A stretch of DNA of 64,000 bases, from contig NZ_CP120717.1 of assembly GCF_032883915.1 (NCBI RefSeq), positions 812,501-876,500 of the forward strand. Direction: 5' to 3'. Below are positions 26,665 to 34,753 of the stretch, piece after piece (positions within the stretch are counted from its first letter, which is position 1; every line of letters starts with the position of its first letter). The translations under genes were made by a program, and so were the position numbers. Below the pieces are notes generated by a model. That model was not told the origin of the DNA, ran no database searches, and was given only the letters and a program-made list of their open reading frames with translations. The stretch comes from Endozoicomonas sp. 8E. Its GTDB lineage: Bacteria; Pseudomonadota; Gammaproteobacteria; Pseudomonadales; Endozoicomonadaceae.

Positions 26665-26905
26665 TTCCAAGCTCGACAAGCTGAGCGACGCAGTGTCTCG
26701 CCTGGCCATGATCGAAGAGCGGATTACTCACCAGACCAGCAATCTTTCCCGTCAGGATGAACGCCTGGACGAGCAGGAAAAACGCATCCGAAAACTGGAG
26801 TTCCAGGCCAGTCGCCGGGGTGTGATGCTGGGCTATATCGAACGCTTCGGTTGGATCGTGCTGACTGCTGCTATTGGCCTGTTGGCTTACTTTCTTAAAA
26901 CATAA
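26630..26905 (+). CDS. Coiled-coil protein with C-terminal membrane segment
   Basis: A 91-aa protein. The first 60 residues have coiled-coil heptads (LDQIDSKLDKLSDAVSRL, LDEQEKRIRKLEF). A single hydrophobic helix follows near the end (WIVLTAAIGLLAYFL). It overlaps the methyltransferase by 35 nt, and ATG 26630 has AAGGA upstream. Its place directly before amidase and holin suggests a lysis-cassette membrane protein, perhaps a holin partner or spanin-like protein. That is inference. Confidence 0.7.
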   Translation: MDELSRRLDQIDSKLDKLSDAVSRLAMIEERITHQTSNLSRQDERLDEQEKRIRKLEFQASRRGVMLGYIERFGWIVLTAAIGLLAYFLKT

Positions 26906-26921
26906 ACTCAGGGGATGAGTG

Positions 26922-27365
26922 ATGGGCAAGCGTAAGGAAACCAATTACATCGTCGTTCATTGCTCGGACACCCGAGCCAACCAACACGTTACCTTTGACG
27001 ACATCAAACGCTGGCACACCATGGAACGGGCCTTTCTGGATATTGGTTACCATTGGGTGATTGAGCGGGACGGTTCCGCAAAGCAGGGTCGTCTTATTGA
27101 AGACTGGGGTGCTCATGTCAAATACCACAACCATGAGAGTGTTGGCATCTGTTTGGTGGGTGGCCTGAATGAACACAATGAGCCAGAAGATAACTTCACT
27201 CCGGAACAGAAGCGAATGCTGAAGCTTCTGGTGGCTGGCCATCAAGCTATTTATCCAAACGCTGTCGTTCATGGTCATCATCACTTTAGCAAGGTGAAGA
27301 CCTGTCCTAACTTTGATGTACACCGCTGGCTCAGACAGGAAGGACTGCTGGGAGGCAAACGGTGA
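26922..27365 (+). CDS. N-acetylmuramoyl-L-alanine amidase (endolysin)
   Basis: A 147-aa amidase_2/T7-lysozyme-type enzyme that would cut the amide between MurNAc and the stem peptide for host lysis. Zinc-site candidates are His in IVVHCSDT near residue 15 and His and Cys in the HGHHHFSKVKTCPNFD block around 117-132, as in T7 lysozyme. WVIERDGSAKQGR is also typical. ATG 26922 is used, with the GTG three bases earlier dismissed. No signal peptide is present, so a holin is needed for release. Confidence 0.9.
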   Translation: MGKRKETNYIVVHCSDTRANQHVTFDDIKRWHTMERAFLDIGYHWVIERDGSAKQGRLIEDWGAHVKYHNHESVGICLVGGLNEHNEPEDNFTPEQKRMLKLLVAGHQAIYPNAVVHGHHHFSKVKTCPNFDVHRWLRQEGLLGGKR

Positions 27366-27730
27366 GTTTGGTGGCTGCCATTCCGGTGATCGGGAAGGTC
27401 ATCGACAAGCTTTTTCCTGATGCTAACAAAGCCAGGGAAGCCAGAGCGGAATTGAGCAAGATGCTGCTCAACGGTGAGCTGAATGAACTGGAGCAAAAGG
27501 CTGGCGTTGTTAAAGCCGAAGCTCAGGGTGAAAGCTGGCTGCAAAGGAACTGGCGACCCATGGTGATGCTGGTCTTTACGGCATTAGTCGTGTGTTGCTG
27601 GATGGGTTGGTCAGCACCGAATCTAACTGAGGCAGTGGAACTGAAACTGTTCAGCATTATCCAGATGGGTATTGGCGGATACATAGCCAGCCGGGGACTG
27701 GAAAAGGTGGTCAGCACAATTAAACACTAA
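27362..27730 (+). CDS. Three-helix holin (holin_3TMs family)
   Basis: A 122-aa protein. An N-terminal hydrophobic stretch (VAAIPVIGKVIDKLF) is followed by EAQGESWLQRNWRPMVM and two membrane helices (MLVFTALVVCCWMGW; MGIGGYIASRGLEKV). This is the layout of the 3TM holin group common in prophages and gene-transfer agents. A GTG start overlaps the amidase stop (GTGA). It forms the lysis pair with the amidase. Confidence 0.85.
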   Translation: MSLVAAIPVIGKVIDKLFPDANKAREARAELSKMLLNGELNELEQKAGVVKAEAQGESWLQRNWRPMVMLVFTALVVCCWMGWSAPNLTEAVELKLFSIIQMGIGGYIASRGLEKVVSTIKH

Positions 27731-28413
27731 CTGAGTTCTTTTAATGGAACGTGTCTGGTCGTTCGGTTAGTTGGGATGTGTAAGTCCAAATAGGATGAAG
27801 CAGAGGTTTCTATTTTCGATACAGGCTTGATATTAGCGTGTACCTCTGACAAGGATGAAGAACCGCCAGCCACTACTTTCATGCCTTTTTTTTGGTAGAA
27901 GCCAACAACATCTCTTGCTGCCAGTAGCTTCAGTGTTGAGATATTTGCATTTTTTGCGTAATCCATAGCGCAGTCACAAAGGTATGAACCCAGCTTTTTA
28001 CCCTGGAAACTGGGAGTGACAGCAAGCTTGCTCAGCCAAAGCTCAGAAGGCTTACAGTCTGCTGTCTTTTTTAAAGAAACGAAACCGGCCAGCTTTCTAT
28101 TTCTAATGCTGTGTAATTCAAATATCACGTCATCTTTATATCTATCCGAAATCCTTTGTGATTGGGTATCACGAAGAAAAGTTTTCATGAAAGTCCTATG
28201 AGATCGTGGAATCTTGTAGTTTTCAGACCTTCCAAAGTTAACAGAATAGGATTCATCAGAAAGACCTTTGATAGCTTCAACACGAAAGCCTTTGTATTTG
28301 GCTCGCTCTAAAAGCTCCGTTGATAGCTGTTTGTTTTGGAGTGGTTTAACCATTGTATCAATGCTTGAGATCATCCCTGTTTCCTCATTGCCTGTATCGG
28401 TAACTTTTGACAA
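27727..28413 (-). CDS. GNAT-family acetyltransferase (accessory gene)
   Basis: A 228-aa protein. The GNAT core (about residues 90-190) includes ELWLSKLAVTPSFQGKKLGS, the acetyl-CoA pyrophosphate loop, and ARDVVGFYQKKGMKVV. The N- and C-terminal extensions are unlike common GNATs and may bind a partner. It lies on the strand opposite to the late genes, overlaps the holin end by 4 nt, and is more AT-rich than its neighbours, so it is probably a horizontally acquired accessory gene. The substrate is unknown; ThioN-type toxin or antibiotic roles are possible but unsupported. Confidence 0.75.
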   Translation of the reverse strand: MSKVTDTGNEETGMISSIDTMVKPLQNKQLSTELLERAKYKGFRVEAIKGLSDESYSVNFGRSENYKIPRSHRTFMKTFLRDTQSQRISDRYKDDVIFELHSIRNRKLAGFVSLKKTADCKPSELWLSKLAVTPSFQGKKLGSYLCDCAMDYAKNANISTLKLLAARDVVGFYQKKGMKVVAGGSSSLSEVHANIKPVSKIETSASSYLDLHIPTNRTTRHVPLKELS

Positions 28414-28750
28414 TAAATCTACAAATAAGTTCAGTGGTAGTTGTGTTTGCTAAAGGAAGAAAGGTGACAAGAACATGGAAAGGCTGAGGCTTAATTTAAG
28501 CCGCTCTGAGAGCTTCTTTTTAAATACAGGGAGCGTCTCGGGATCGAAGAGAACGCTTGATAAACATCTTCTGACGGCTGTTCCGGGGTCCCTGGGAGGC
28601 GTCTTCTAGTGCGGGTATGCATCAGCGCGGAATAGCGCCAGCGACAGAGTGAAAATCGGGGTTGACACTCAGGTTGACAGATTGAGCTTCAGCCAAGTAA
28701 TGACCGGGTTTTCCGGTGTCAACCAGTCAGGGGTTTTGTGAAGCAAACTG
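28414..28750. promoter_or_regulatory. Non-coding region with TGTCAACC operator-like sites
   Basis: No gene is seen. Half-sites of GGTTGACA or its complement TGTCAACC are present at about 28660-28667, 28672-28679 and 28718-28724, with more just beyond 28748. The left half contains the GNAT promoter. The sites look like operators for a phage regulator. Confidence 0.55.
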
Positions 28751-28787
28751 TCAACCTTTGCGACCAGGATTGTCAACCTGGTTGACA
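28661..28787. repeat. Cluster of GGTTGACA/TGTCAACC half-sites with one full palindrome
   Basis: Six half-sites lie within about 130 bp. TGTCAACC-T-GGTTGACA at 28771-28787 is a perfect 17-bp palindrome with a one-base centre. The last part falls inside the 3' end of the minus-strand gene 28751-29119 and encodes its C-terminal SVNQVDN residues. I infer operators for a dimeric repressor. Confidence 0.6.
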
Positions 28788-29119
28788 GATTTAAGACTCA
28801 ATTCAAACCATTGTTGATTCCGGTTGCAAAGCATTGTGTTGATCTTCGTACTGCGAGCCAATGCCTCCAGGTGATTGAGGCTTGGACTGATACGAGGCTG
28901 ATGATCCGTCCAGTTTTCTCCCCAGTCTCGATGCAAGGCTGAAGCCTGTTTTCCTTTCAGGTATTGCAGATCTCCCAACTGGATCAGGAAGATGGCTTCA
29001 GGCAAGGTTTGGTACCAGCGTTTGAGGCTTGGCAGTGTGTGACGATCAGGATGGAGCAGGCGGCAGGAGAGGAAGGATCCGCTACTAAGTTCAACGGCCA
29101 GCAGGATAGGGACTCTCAT
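28751..29119 (-). CDS. Hypothetical protein, last of a four-gene minus-strand unit
   Basis: A 122-aa protein of unknown function. It starts on an ATGA overlap with the upstream gene (ATG 29119), so an earlier ATG at 29134 is less likely. The centre (LPEAIFLIQLGDLQYLKGKQ, then RDWGENWTDHQPRISPSL) looks globular. Its C-terminal coding bases run into the operator palindrome. Confidence 0.6.
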   Translation of the reverse strand: MRVPILLAVELSSGSFLSCRLLHPDRHTLPSLKRWYQTLPEAIFLIQLGDLQYLKGKQASALHRDWGENWTDHQPRISPSLNHLEALARSTKINTMLCNRNQQWFELSLKSVNQVDNPGRKG

Positions 29120-29457
29120 GATTGAGGGCCCCACATGGATATTGTCTGCCAGCAGCCATCTTGCCAGTAGTGAATGTATTCGGCTCCGGTTTCCCAGGCA
29201 AGGGCAATCAGGCCCTGAAGGTCATCACTGTTGCGAGGCCGGATCTTGGACCAGGGTTCGCCCCGATCCCTGTAGGCATCGAAGCTATCCTTGGTGATGC
29301 AGGACATGTCTCCACGTTTCATAATAAACTCGGCATCGTCCTCAGTGGGATAATGCTCCTGAAGCACATTACCCACCAGATCTCCGTCAAAGTGGCAGTA
29401 AATGGAGCAATAGCGACCGTCAGCCAGCCGCCTTGCAATTCGGGAGCGGGTGCTCAT
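29116..29457 (-). CDS. Hypothetical phage protein
   Basis: A 113-aa protein of the conserved phage type beginning MSTRSRIARRLADGRYCSIY, with HFDGDLVGNVLQEHY and a C-terminal WETGAEYIHYWQDGCW. The pattern CHFDGDLVG is shared with many prophage proteins that have no assigned role. It begins on an ATGA overlap with the DUF3489 gene and so forms one operon. Confidence 0.7.
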   Translation of the reverse strand: MSTRSRIARRLADGRYCSIYCHFDGDLVGNVLQEHYPTEDDAEFIMKRGDMSCITKDSFDAYRDRGEPWSKIRPRNSDDLQGLIALAWETGAEYIHYWQDGCWQTISMWGPQS

Positions 29458-29933
29458 GCGGTCTCTCCCTGAAAGAGCGCTTCTAGCCCGGCGGTAATTC
29501 GGTAAATGCGATCCTTGCCTTCAGGCTTTTCTGATTCAATGGTCAGCCCCAGTCGTTTTTTCAAGGCTCCGGCCAGGGTGCCGCGAACAGTGTGCTGCTG
29601 CCAGCCGGTCTCGCGCATGATTTCGTGGATCTCAGCGCCCTCGGGTCGGCTCAGCAGCTCAATCACCCTGTGGAGTTTGGTACCGGTTCGGATCTTGCCT
29701 TTCTGAGCGGGTTGGTCGTCTACCGGGAGGCCAATGGCTGCCTTGCCCTGCGGACTGATGTCGTAGGTGTCAGCCTTTTTCATGGGGATCAGAAAGCCTT
29801 TGCTGGTCAGACTGTCCAGCACTTTCTTCCGGGCACCACCCTTCAAGGTGAGTGCGGAGGTATGGAGAGTTCCTGTCTCAGCGGCTTGCTTCAGAACAGT
29901 CTCTTGGGTAGCAGTGAGTTTTGTTGTTTTCAT
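29454..29933 (-). CDS. DUF3489 family protein
   Basis: A 159-aa protein with two winged-helix-like parts. The first (residues about 5-60, TLHTSALTLKGGARKKVL) is followed by the DUF3489 block TKLHRVIELLSRPEGAEIHE with GWQQHTVRGTLAGALKKRLG. That block is a DNA-binding-like fold found in phage and mobile-element regulators. AGGAG precedes ATG 29933. It is probably a transcriptional regulator, possibly the ligand of the TGTCAACC sites; this is inferred. Confidence 0.8.
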   Translation of the reverse strand: MKTTKLTATQETVLKQAAETGTLHTSALTLKGGARKKVLDSLTSKGFLIPMKKADTYDISPQGKAAIGLPVDDQPAQKGKIRTGTKLHRVIELLSRPEGAEIHEIMRETGWQQHTVRGTLAGALKKRLGLTIESEKPEGKDRIYRITAGLEALFQGETA

Positions 29934-29952
29934 GGTGCTTCTCCTTTTGGGG

Positions 29953-30126
29953 TTATTGTTTTTGGCCTTGTTTCAGGCCCAATTGATAAGCCTGTTCCAA
30001 AGCCTTTCTGACTTGCCAGACGGCGACTTCCTCGAAGTCTTCCGAGGTGTTTCGGGTTTTGAGGGTGTCCATTAGCAGGGTCTTTTGGGCGATGGTTTCC
30101 AGGGCTTGTTCGGTCTTCTTATTCAT
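29953..30126 (-). CDS. DUF6900-like small protein
   Basis: A 57-aa protein, first gene of the minus-strand unit. It has the DUF6900 pattern: ETIAQKTLLMDTLKTRN, then EVAVWQVRKALEQAYQLG. DUF6900 proteins often stand next to DUF3489 as here, 19 nt apart. AAGGAAACAGG precedes the ATG. It is entirely helical and hydrophilic and possibly a partner of DUF3489. Confidence 0.75.
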   Translation of the reverse strand: MNKKTEQALETIAQKTLLMDTLKTRNTSEDFEEVAVWQVRKALEQAYQLGLKQGQKQ

Positions 30127-30279
30127 GGCCTGTTTCCTTTTTGATGCTTGTTTGCGTTATGTACAGTAAGGCTCCATAACCGGTGGTTATCAAGGAAAAA
30201 ACTATTAATAATCAATAGGTTGTAGAAACAGGAGGACGCATCCGGCCACGGCGGGACAGAGGAGGTTATACAAATCGCT
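30127..30279. promoter_or_regulatory. Divergent promoter region of the late and regulatory operons
   Basis: The spacer separates the minus-strand DUF6900/DUF3489 unit from the plus-strand packaging operon and is AT-rich (AAAAACTATTAATAATCAATAG at about 30196-30217). It ends with GGACAGAGGAGG before the terminase start. No classical -35/-10 pair is certain. Confidence 0.4.
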
Positions 30280-30771
30280 ATGACACTCATCTCGCAATCG
30301 GAATTCGCCAAACGTCAAGGCTGGAGCCGCCAATATGTGGCCAAATTGGTCAAGTCCGGCAAGATTCGTCTGCACAAGGGCAAGGTCAATCCGGATGAGG
30401 CCCTGAAGGCGATCCAGGCCCAGGCTGAGCCCTCGACTGTGCTTAGGAAACCTGTTTCCCGAGATACCCTGCCAGTGGCCCCCACTGATTCAAGACAGGC
30501 GGTGGATTTCGTTACGGCTCGGACCATGCGGGAAGCTTTCAGGGCCAAGATGGCGAAGATGGAGTACGAGGAAAAGGCCGGAAAGCTGACCGAAGCCAGC
30601 AAAGTTCGAGAAGATGCTTACCGAGCGGGAAGAATGCTGAGGGATGCTTTGTTAGGTATGCCCGATCGACAAGCCGACATTCTTGCTGCAGAAACTGATC
30701 CATCAGTAGTACGAAGACTCTTGGAAGAGGATCTTCTTGCAGTGTTGGAGCAACTGATTCAGCCGAAGTAG
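30280..30771 (+). CDS. Terminase small subunit (Nu1-like)
   Basis: A 163-aa protein that should recognise the packaging site. The N-terminal winged helix (SQSEFAKRQGWSRQYVAKLV) resembles lambda Nu1/MerR-type HTHs. The rest is a helical assembly region (REAFRAKMAKMEYEEKAGKL). Length and its place before GpA fit. GAGGAGG precedes ATG 30280. It is separated from the large subunit by the unusual gene 30814-31200. Confidence 0.8.
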   Translation: MTLISQSEFAKRQGWSRQYVAKLVKSGKIRLHKGKVNPDEALKAIQAQAEPSTVLRKPVSRDTLPVAPTDSRQAVDFVTARTMREAFRAKMAKMEYEEKAGKLTEASKVREDAYRAGRMLRDALLGMPDRQADILAAETDPSVVRRLLEEDLLAVLEQLIQPK

Positions 30772-30813
30772 TTTAGTAGTCAGAGAGAATGGAATGACAA
30801 AAAAGATAGATCT

Positions 30814-31200
30814 ATGAGTAAACACGAAAGTTGGCGAACAAGGCAGTATTGGAAGGAAGTGGGTGGGCTTCTAATCGAAGAATTTTATGCGGTTAGAAGA
30901 TCTGATAAGAACAACACGGCTGGTAGGCACATTGATGGTGTCATTGTGCTTGGTGAGAAAGAACAGATTGCTAAAAGCTCAGTTTATGACCTTCAGGGTA
31001 AGGACATCATAGTCATTCAAACAAAGGCAAGCCGATTAGGAATGTATCTTATGGGACAAGCATTTTTCAGCCGAGAACTTATGAAAAGATTCAAACCTAA
31101 TTCAATTCGAGTTGTGGCCATTTGCAAACAAAGTGATGTGGAAATGGAGAAGCTCTGTGCCGAGCACAACATACAGGTCGTCGTAATTCCAGACAAGTAG
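30814..31200 (+). CDS. Hypothetical protein with nuclease-like motif, inserted between terminase genes
   Basis: A 128-aa protein. The order ...EEFYAVRR..., HIDGVIVLG, DIIVIQTKASRLGMYLMGQA follows the PD-(D/E)xK fold pattern (Asp then Q/E-x-Lys), with Gln replacing the usual Glu in Q-T-K. A beta strand and Cys-containing end follow (VVAICKQ, then VVVIPDK). It is more AT-rich than its neighbours. It may be an accessory nuclease or a defence-related protein carried by the prophage. The fold is my inference from motifs only. Confidence 0.55.
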   Translation: MSKHESWRTRQYWKEVGGLLIEEFYAVRRSDKNNTAGRHIDGVIVLGEKEQIAKSSVYDLQGKDIIVIQTKASRLGMYLMGQAFFSRELMKRFKPNSIRVVAICKQSDVEMEKLCAEHNIQVVVIPDK

Positions 31201-31207
31201 CAACAAA

Positions 31208-33055
31208 GTGACATCTCCCTATTTTGAAGGCTTTTTTGCCGGATTAAAACCTGATACCCGCTTAACAGTGTCGGAATGGGCCGATGAATATCGCATTCTG
31301 CCAATGAAAGCGGCCAAAGAGGCCGGACGCTGGCGAACCGCTCGGACGCCTTACCTCAAAGAAATTATGGATTGCCTGTCACCCTCTTCGGATGTGGAAC
31401 GTGTCGTTTTTATGAAAGGTGCACAGGTTGGTGGCACCGAATGTGGCAATAATTGGCTGGGCTATGTGATCCATCATACGCCCGGTCCCATGATGTATGT
31501 GCTGCCGACGTTGGATATGGCCAAGAGAACCTCCAAGCAGCGCATAGCGCCGATGATTGAAGAGATGCCGATCCTGCGGGAGCGGGTGAAAGACCCTCGT
31601 TCCCGGGATTCTGGTAATACTCAGATGGTGAAGGAATTCCCTAACGGTGTATTGATCATCACCGGAGCCAACTCCGCCACAGGGTTGCGCTCCATGCCTG
31701 CCCGTTTTCTTTTTCTGGATGAAATAGATGCTTATGAAGATGATGTGGATGGGGAAGGCAGCCCTATCAACCTGGCCATTAAACGTACAGCGACGTTTTC
31801 CCGTAATCGAAAAATCCTGATGGTGTCCACACCCAATATTGCCGGGGCCAGCAAGGTTGAATCGGCTTATCAGGCCAGTGACCAGCGGCAATACCATGTG
31901 CCTTGTGTTAACTGTGGGCACTTGCAACCCATAGAGTGGCAGCAGATAAAGTTTGAAAACCAGAACCCGGAAACGGCTTGTTTTGAATGCATCCAGTGTC
32001 AATATCGGATGCAGGAACATGATAAACCGAGATTACTGGAGAGTGGGCGGTGGGTGCCTATTAACACAGAAAGTGACGGAAAAATCAGGGGCTATCATCT
32101 GAATTCACTTTACAGCCCGAATGGCTGGTACAGCTGGAAAGATGCAGTGGCGGATTTTCTGGCGGCTAAAGATGATCCGGTTCTCTTGAAAGACTGGACC
32201 AATACTGTGTTGGGCCAAACCTGGCAGGAAGCCGGAGAAACCGTCGATTACGAATTACTTTACCAGCGTCGTGAGCACTATGTTGCTGAAGTACCTTGGC
32301 CAGTAGAAGTGCTGACCTGCGGTATCGATGTTCAGGATGATCGGGTGGAGTATGAAGTAGTGGGCTGGGGTGCCGGTGAAGAGAGCTGGTCTATTGATTA
32401 CGTCCGGCTCTATGGTGATCTGAGTCGTCCGGAGATATGGAAGATTCTGGCGGATAAACTGAGGACGACTTATCGGCGGCAGGATGGAGTTTTAATGAAC
32501 CTCGCCCAGATTTGTATGGATTCCGGTGGTCACTTTACCGATGAGGTGTATGCCTTTTCCCGTAAGCAGGGGGCCGACTGGCTGATTCCAATCAAGGGGG
32601 CTTCCCAGTCTGGCAAACCCATCGCTACCTTTCCGAAAACTCGCAACAAGAAAGGTGTCTACCTGACTCTGGTGGGCACTGACACGGCCAAAGAACTGAT
32701 CTATCAGCGTTACCGAATTCTGGAGCCAGGCGCAGGTTACTGCCACTGGCCGGTGAAGGACTGCTTTGACGAAGACTACTTCAAGCAGGCTACGGCAGAA
32801 GAAAAGGTGCGCAAATACAAACACGGGGTCGCTTACTTTGAATGGGATGCTCGCAAGAAGCGGAATGAAGCTCTGGACTGTCGGGTTTATGCCCTGACGG
32901 CGGTGCGTATTCTGCAGCAGCACCGGGGATTGGATCTGGAACAGTTGACCGCTCAACGTCCGGAGCCAGAAATCAGGTTAGAAGCGTCTGAACCAGAGGC
33001 TTTGACTCAAGCCCGATCCCGACGATTTTCTCGCAGCAGCTACCTGAATGGATAA
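31208..33055 (+). CDS. Terminase large subunit, GpA family
   Basis: A 615-aa packaging ATPase/nuclease. Walker A-like MKGAQVGGTE is near residue 70, followed by the Walker B RFLFLDEIDAYEDD near 170. The centre contains two C-x-x-C pairs (PCVNCGHLQ, then CIQCQ) typical of GpA proteins. The nuclease domain lies in the C-terminal half (VLTCGIDVQDDRVEYEVVGW, D/E-rich). It should drive DNA into the prohead and cut at cos. A GTG start without a strong ribosome site was kept; a later ATG would cut into the conserved N-terminus. Confidence 0.95.
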   Translation: MTSPYFEGFFAGLKPDTRLTVSEWADEYRILPMKAAKEAGRWRTARTPYLKEIMDCLSPSSDVERVVFMKGAQVGGTECGNNWLGYVIHHTPGPMMYVLPTLDMAKRTSKQRIAPMIEEMPILRERVKDPRSRDSGNTQMVKEFPNGVLIITGANSATGLRSMPARFLFLDEIDAYEDDVDGEGSPINLAIKRTATFSRNRKILMVSTPNIAGASKVESAYQASDQRQYHVPCVNCGHLQPIEWQQIKFENQNPETACFECIQCQYRMQEHDKPRLLESGRWVPINTESDGKIRGYHLNSLYSPNGWYSWKDAVADFLAAKDDPVLLKDWTNTVLGQTWQEAGETVDYELLYQRREHYVAEVPWPVEVLTCGIDVQDDRVEYEVVGWGAGEESWSIDYVRLYGDLSRPEIWKILADKLRTTYRRQDGVLMNLAQICMDSGGHFTDEVYAFSRKQGADWLIPIKGASQSGKPIATFPKTRNKKGVYLTLVGTDTAKELIYQRYRILEPGAGYCHWPVKDCFDEDYFKQATAEEKVRKYKHGVAYFEWDARKKRNEALDCRVYALTAVRILQQHRGLDLEQLTAQRPEPEIRLEASEPEALTQARSRRFSRSSYLNG

Positions 33056-33058
33056 CGC

Positions 33059-33259
33059 ATGATTACAGAAGCTGAATATAGGGCTTTGAAACGAGCCGTG
33101 TTACTGAGAGAAACCCGCACAGTGGAATTTGAAGGTCGCAAGGTGGAGTATGCCAGCTTCTCAGAAATGGAAAGACGACTGCAGGCTATCGAACGGGAAT
33201 TGATCAAGCAACAGAAGCGACCCCGGCAGTACGGTATCTATTCCAGCAAAGGCATCTAA
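33059..33259 (+). CDS. gpW-like head-completion protein
   Basis: A 66-aa helical protein between terminase and portal, the place and length of lambda gpW (68 aa). Pattern: EAEYRALKRAVLLRE, then SFSEMERRLQAIERELI. It would close the portal after packaging. It lies 3 nt after the terminase and 1 nt before the portal, clearly co-translated. Confidence 0.85.
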   Translation: MITEAEYRALKRAVLLRETRTVEFEGRKVEYASFSEMERRLQAIERELIKQQKRPRQYGIYSSKGI

Positions 33260-34753
33260 ATGAAGCTTCGACATCGTATTGCAGGCTGGCTACTGCCCGA
33301 ACTGAAAAACCTGGCCTACACCTCAGCAGGGCAGGGCCGCAGAAGCCAGAGTTGGATGGCACCTTCTACCGGCCCCAATAATTCACTGACCGGAAATCTT
33401 GGAACCCTGATCAAACGCTCCCGGGCAGCAATTCGTAACGATCCCTGGGCCGCTTCCGGGCTGGAAAAGCTGGTCGCTAATATTGTCGGCACTGGCATCA
33501 AGCCCAAGTCAGAAGCCCGGGATAATGGGTTTCGTAAAGAGTTACAGGCCTTGTTTCTGGACTGGACCGATGAGTCCGATGCCGATGGCCAGCTCGATTT
33601 TTATGGCCAGCAGGCACTGGCCATGCGTTCGGTATTGGAAGCTGGAGAGTGCTTTGTTCGCTTCCGTCCACGCAAACCCGGCGATGGTTTGAGCGTGCCG
33701 CTGCAGCTGCAATTGCTGGAAGCGGAGTTTGTCCCCTGGGACTACAACGATGATCTGAAAAAGGGCCACAAGATCCGGGCCGGTATCGAGTTTAATGCCA
33801 TCGGGCAGCGTGTCGCTTACTGGCTGCACAAGCAGCATCCTTCGGATTACACCACACTGGATACTGCCGACCTGCGACGGGTGCCTGCCGATCAGGTGTT
33901 GCATCTTTATGAACCGCTGCGGCCAGGTCAGCTGCGTGGGCAACCTTTGTTGAGCCAGGTACTGCTTCGAATGTATCACCTGGACAAATTCGATGATGCC
34001 ACGCTGCTTCGGCAGGAAATCGCCAACCTGTTCACCGGCTTTATCACCAAACCGGCTCCGGAAACGGAAAAGGTCGATCCTTTAACCGGTCGGCCCATTG
34101 TCTATGACCTGCAAGGTGTACCTATGGTAGCAATGGAGCCGGGCACTATGCAGGAGCTATCACCGGGTGAAGAAATAACGTTTAACACACCACCGGGAGC
34201 GGCCAGTAACTACCCGGACTTTATCCGCCAACAGCTGATGGCGGTGTCGGCGGGTATTGGTCTGCCTTATGAGATTCTGTCCGGCGATATGAAAGGCGTC
34301 AGTGACCGGGCTTTACGGGTGGTGCTTAATGAGTTCCGCCGTCGTATTCAACAGATCCAGCATAATTTGATGGCATTCCAACTTTGTCGCCCGGTCTGGA
34401 AACGATGGCTGGAACTGGCCGTGCTCAGTGGGGCTATCTCAGCCCCGGACTTTCATCGAAACCCCGCTCACTATCGCAAGGTGAAATGGATTCCCCAGGG
34501 CTGGGCTTATATTCATCCGGTTCAGGATGTGCAGTCCCAGAATCTGGCAGTCCGTAGTGGTTTCAAATCTCGTTCAGAAGTGGTCTCTGAACAAGGCTAC
34601 GACAGCGAACAAATTGACGATGAGATCGCAGCAGATAACCAGCGAGCCGACGAGCTGGAGCTGCAATACGACAGTGATGCCAGAACTCAGGAAATAAACA
34701 ACACCATCATGGAAGAGGAACCCGATAACGATGAACAAAAAGCCGCTCAATAA
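33260..34753 (+). CDS. Portal protein (lambda gpB family)
   Basis: A 497-aa portal. It has RAAIRNDPWAASGLEKLVAN, then LEAGECFVRFRPR and the wing/stem blocks DQVLHLYEPLRPGQLRGQPL and GLPYEILSGDMKGVSDRA, all typical of lambda-type portals. It forms the dodecameric ring through which DNA is packed. The C-terminus is acidic and Asn/Glu-rich. It overlaps the protease gene by 23 nt. Confidence 0.95.
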   Translation: MKLRHRIAGWLLPELKNLAYTSAGQGRRSQSWMAPSTGPNNSLTGNLGTLIKRSRAAIRNDPWAASGLEKLVANIVGTGIKPKSEARDNGFRKELQALFLDWTDESDADGQLDFYGQQALAMRSVLEAGECFVRFRPRKPGDGLSVPLQLQLLEAEFVPWDYNDDLKKGHKIRAGIEFNAIGQRVAYWLHKQHPSDYTTLDTADLRRVPADQVLHLYEPLRPGQLRGQPLLSQVLLRMYHLDKFDDATLLRQEIANLFTGFITKPAPETEKVDPLTGRPIVYDLQGVPMVAMEPGTMQELSPGEEITFNTPPGAASNYPDFIRQQLMAVSAGIGLPYEILSGDMKGVSDRALRVVLNEFRRRIQQIQHNLMAFQLCRPVWKRWLELAVLSGAISAPDFHRNPAHYRKVKWIPQGWAYIHPVQDVQSQNLAVRSGFKSRSEVVSEQGYDSEQIDDEIAADNQRADELELQYDSDARTQEINNTIMEEEPDNDEQKAAQ

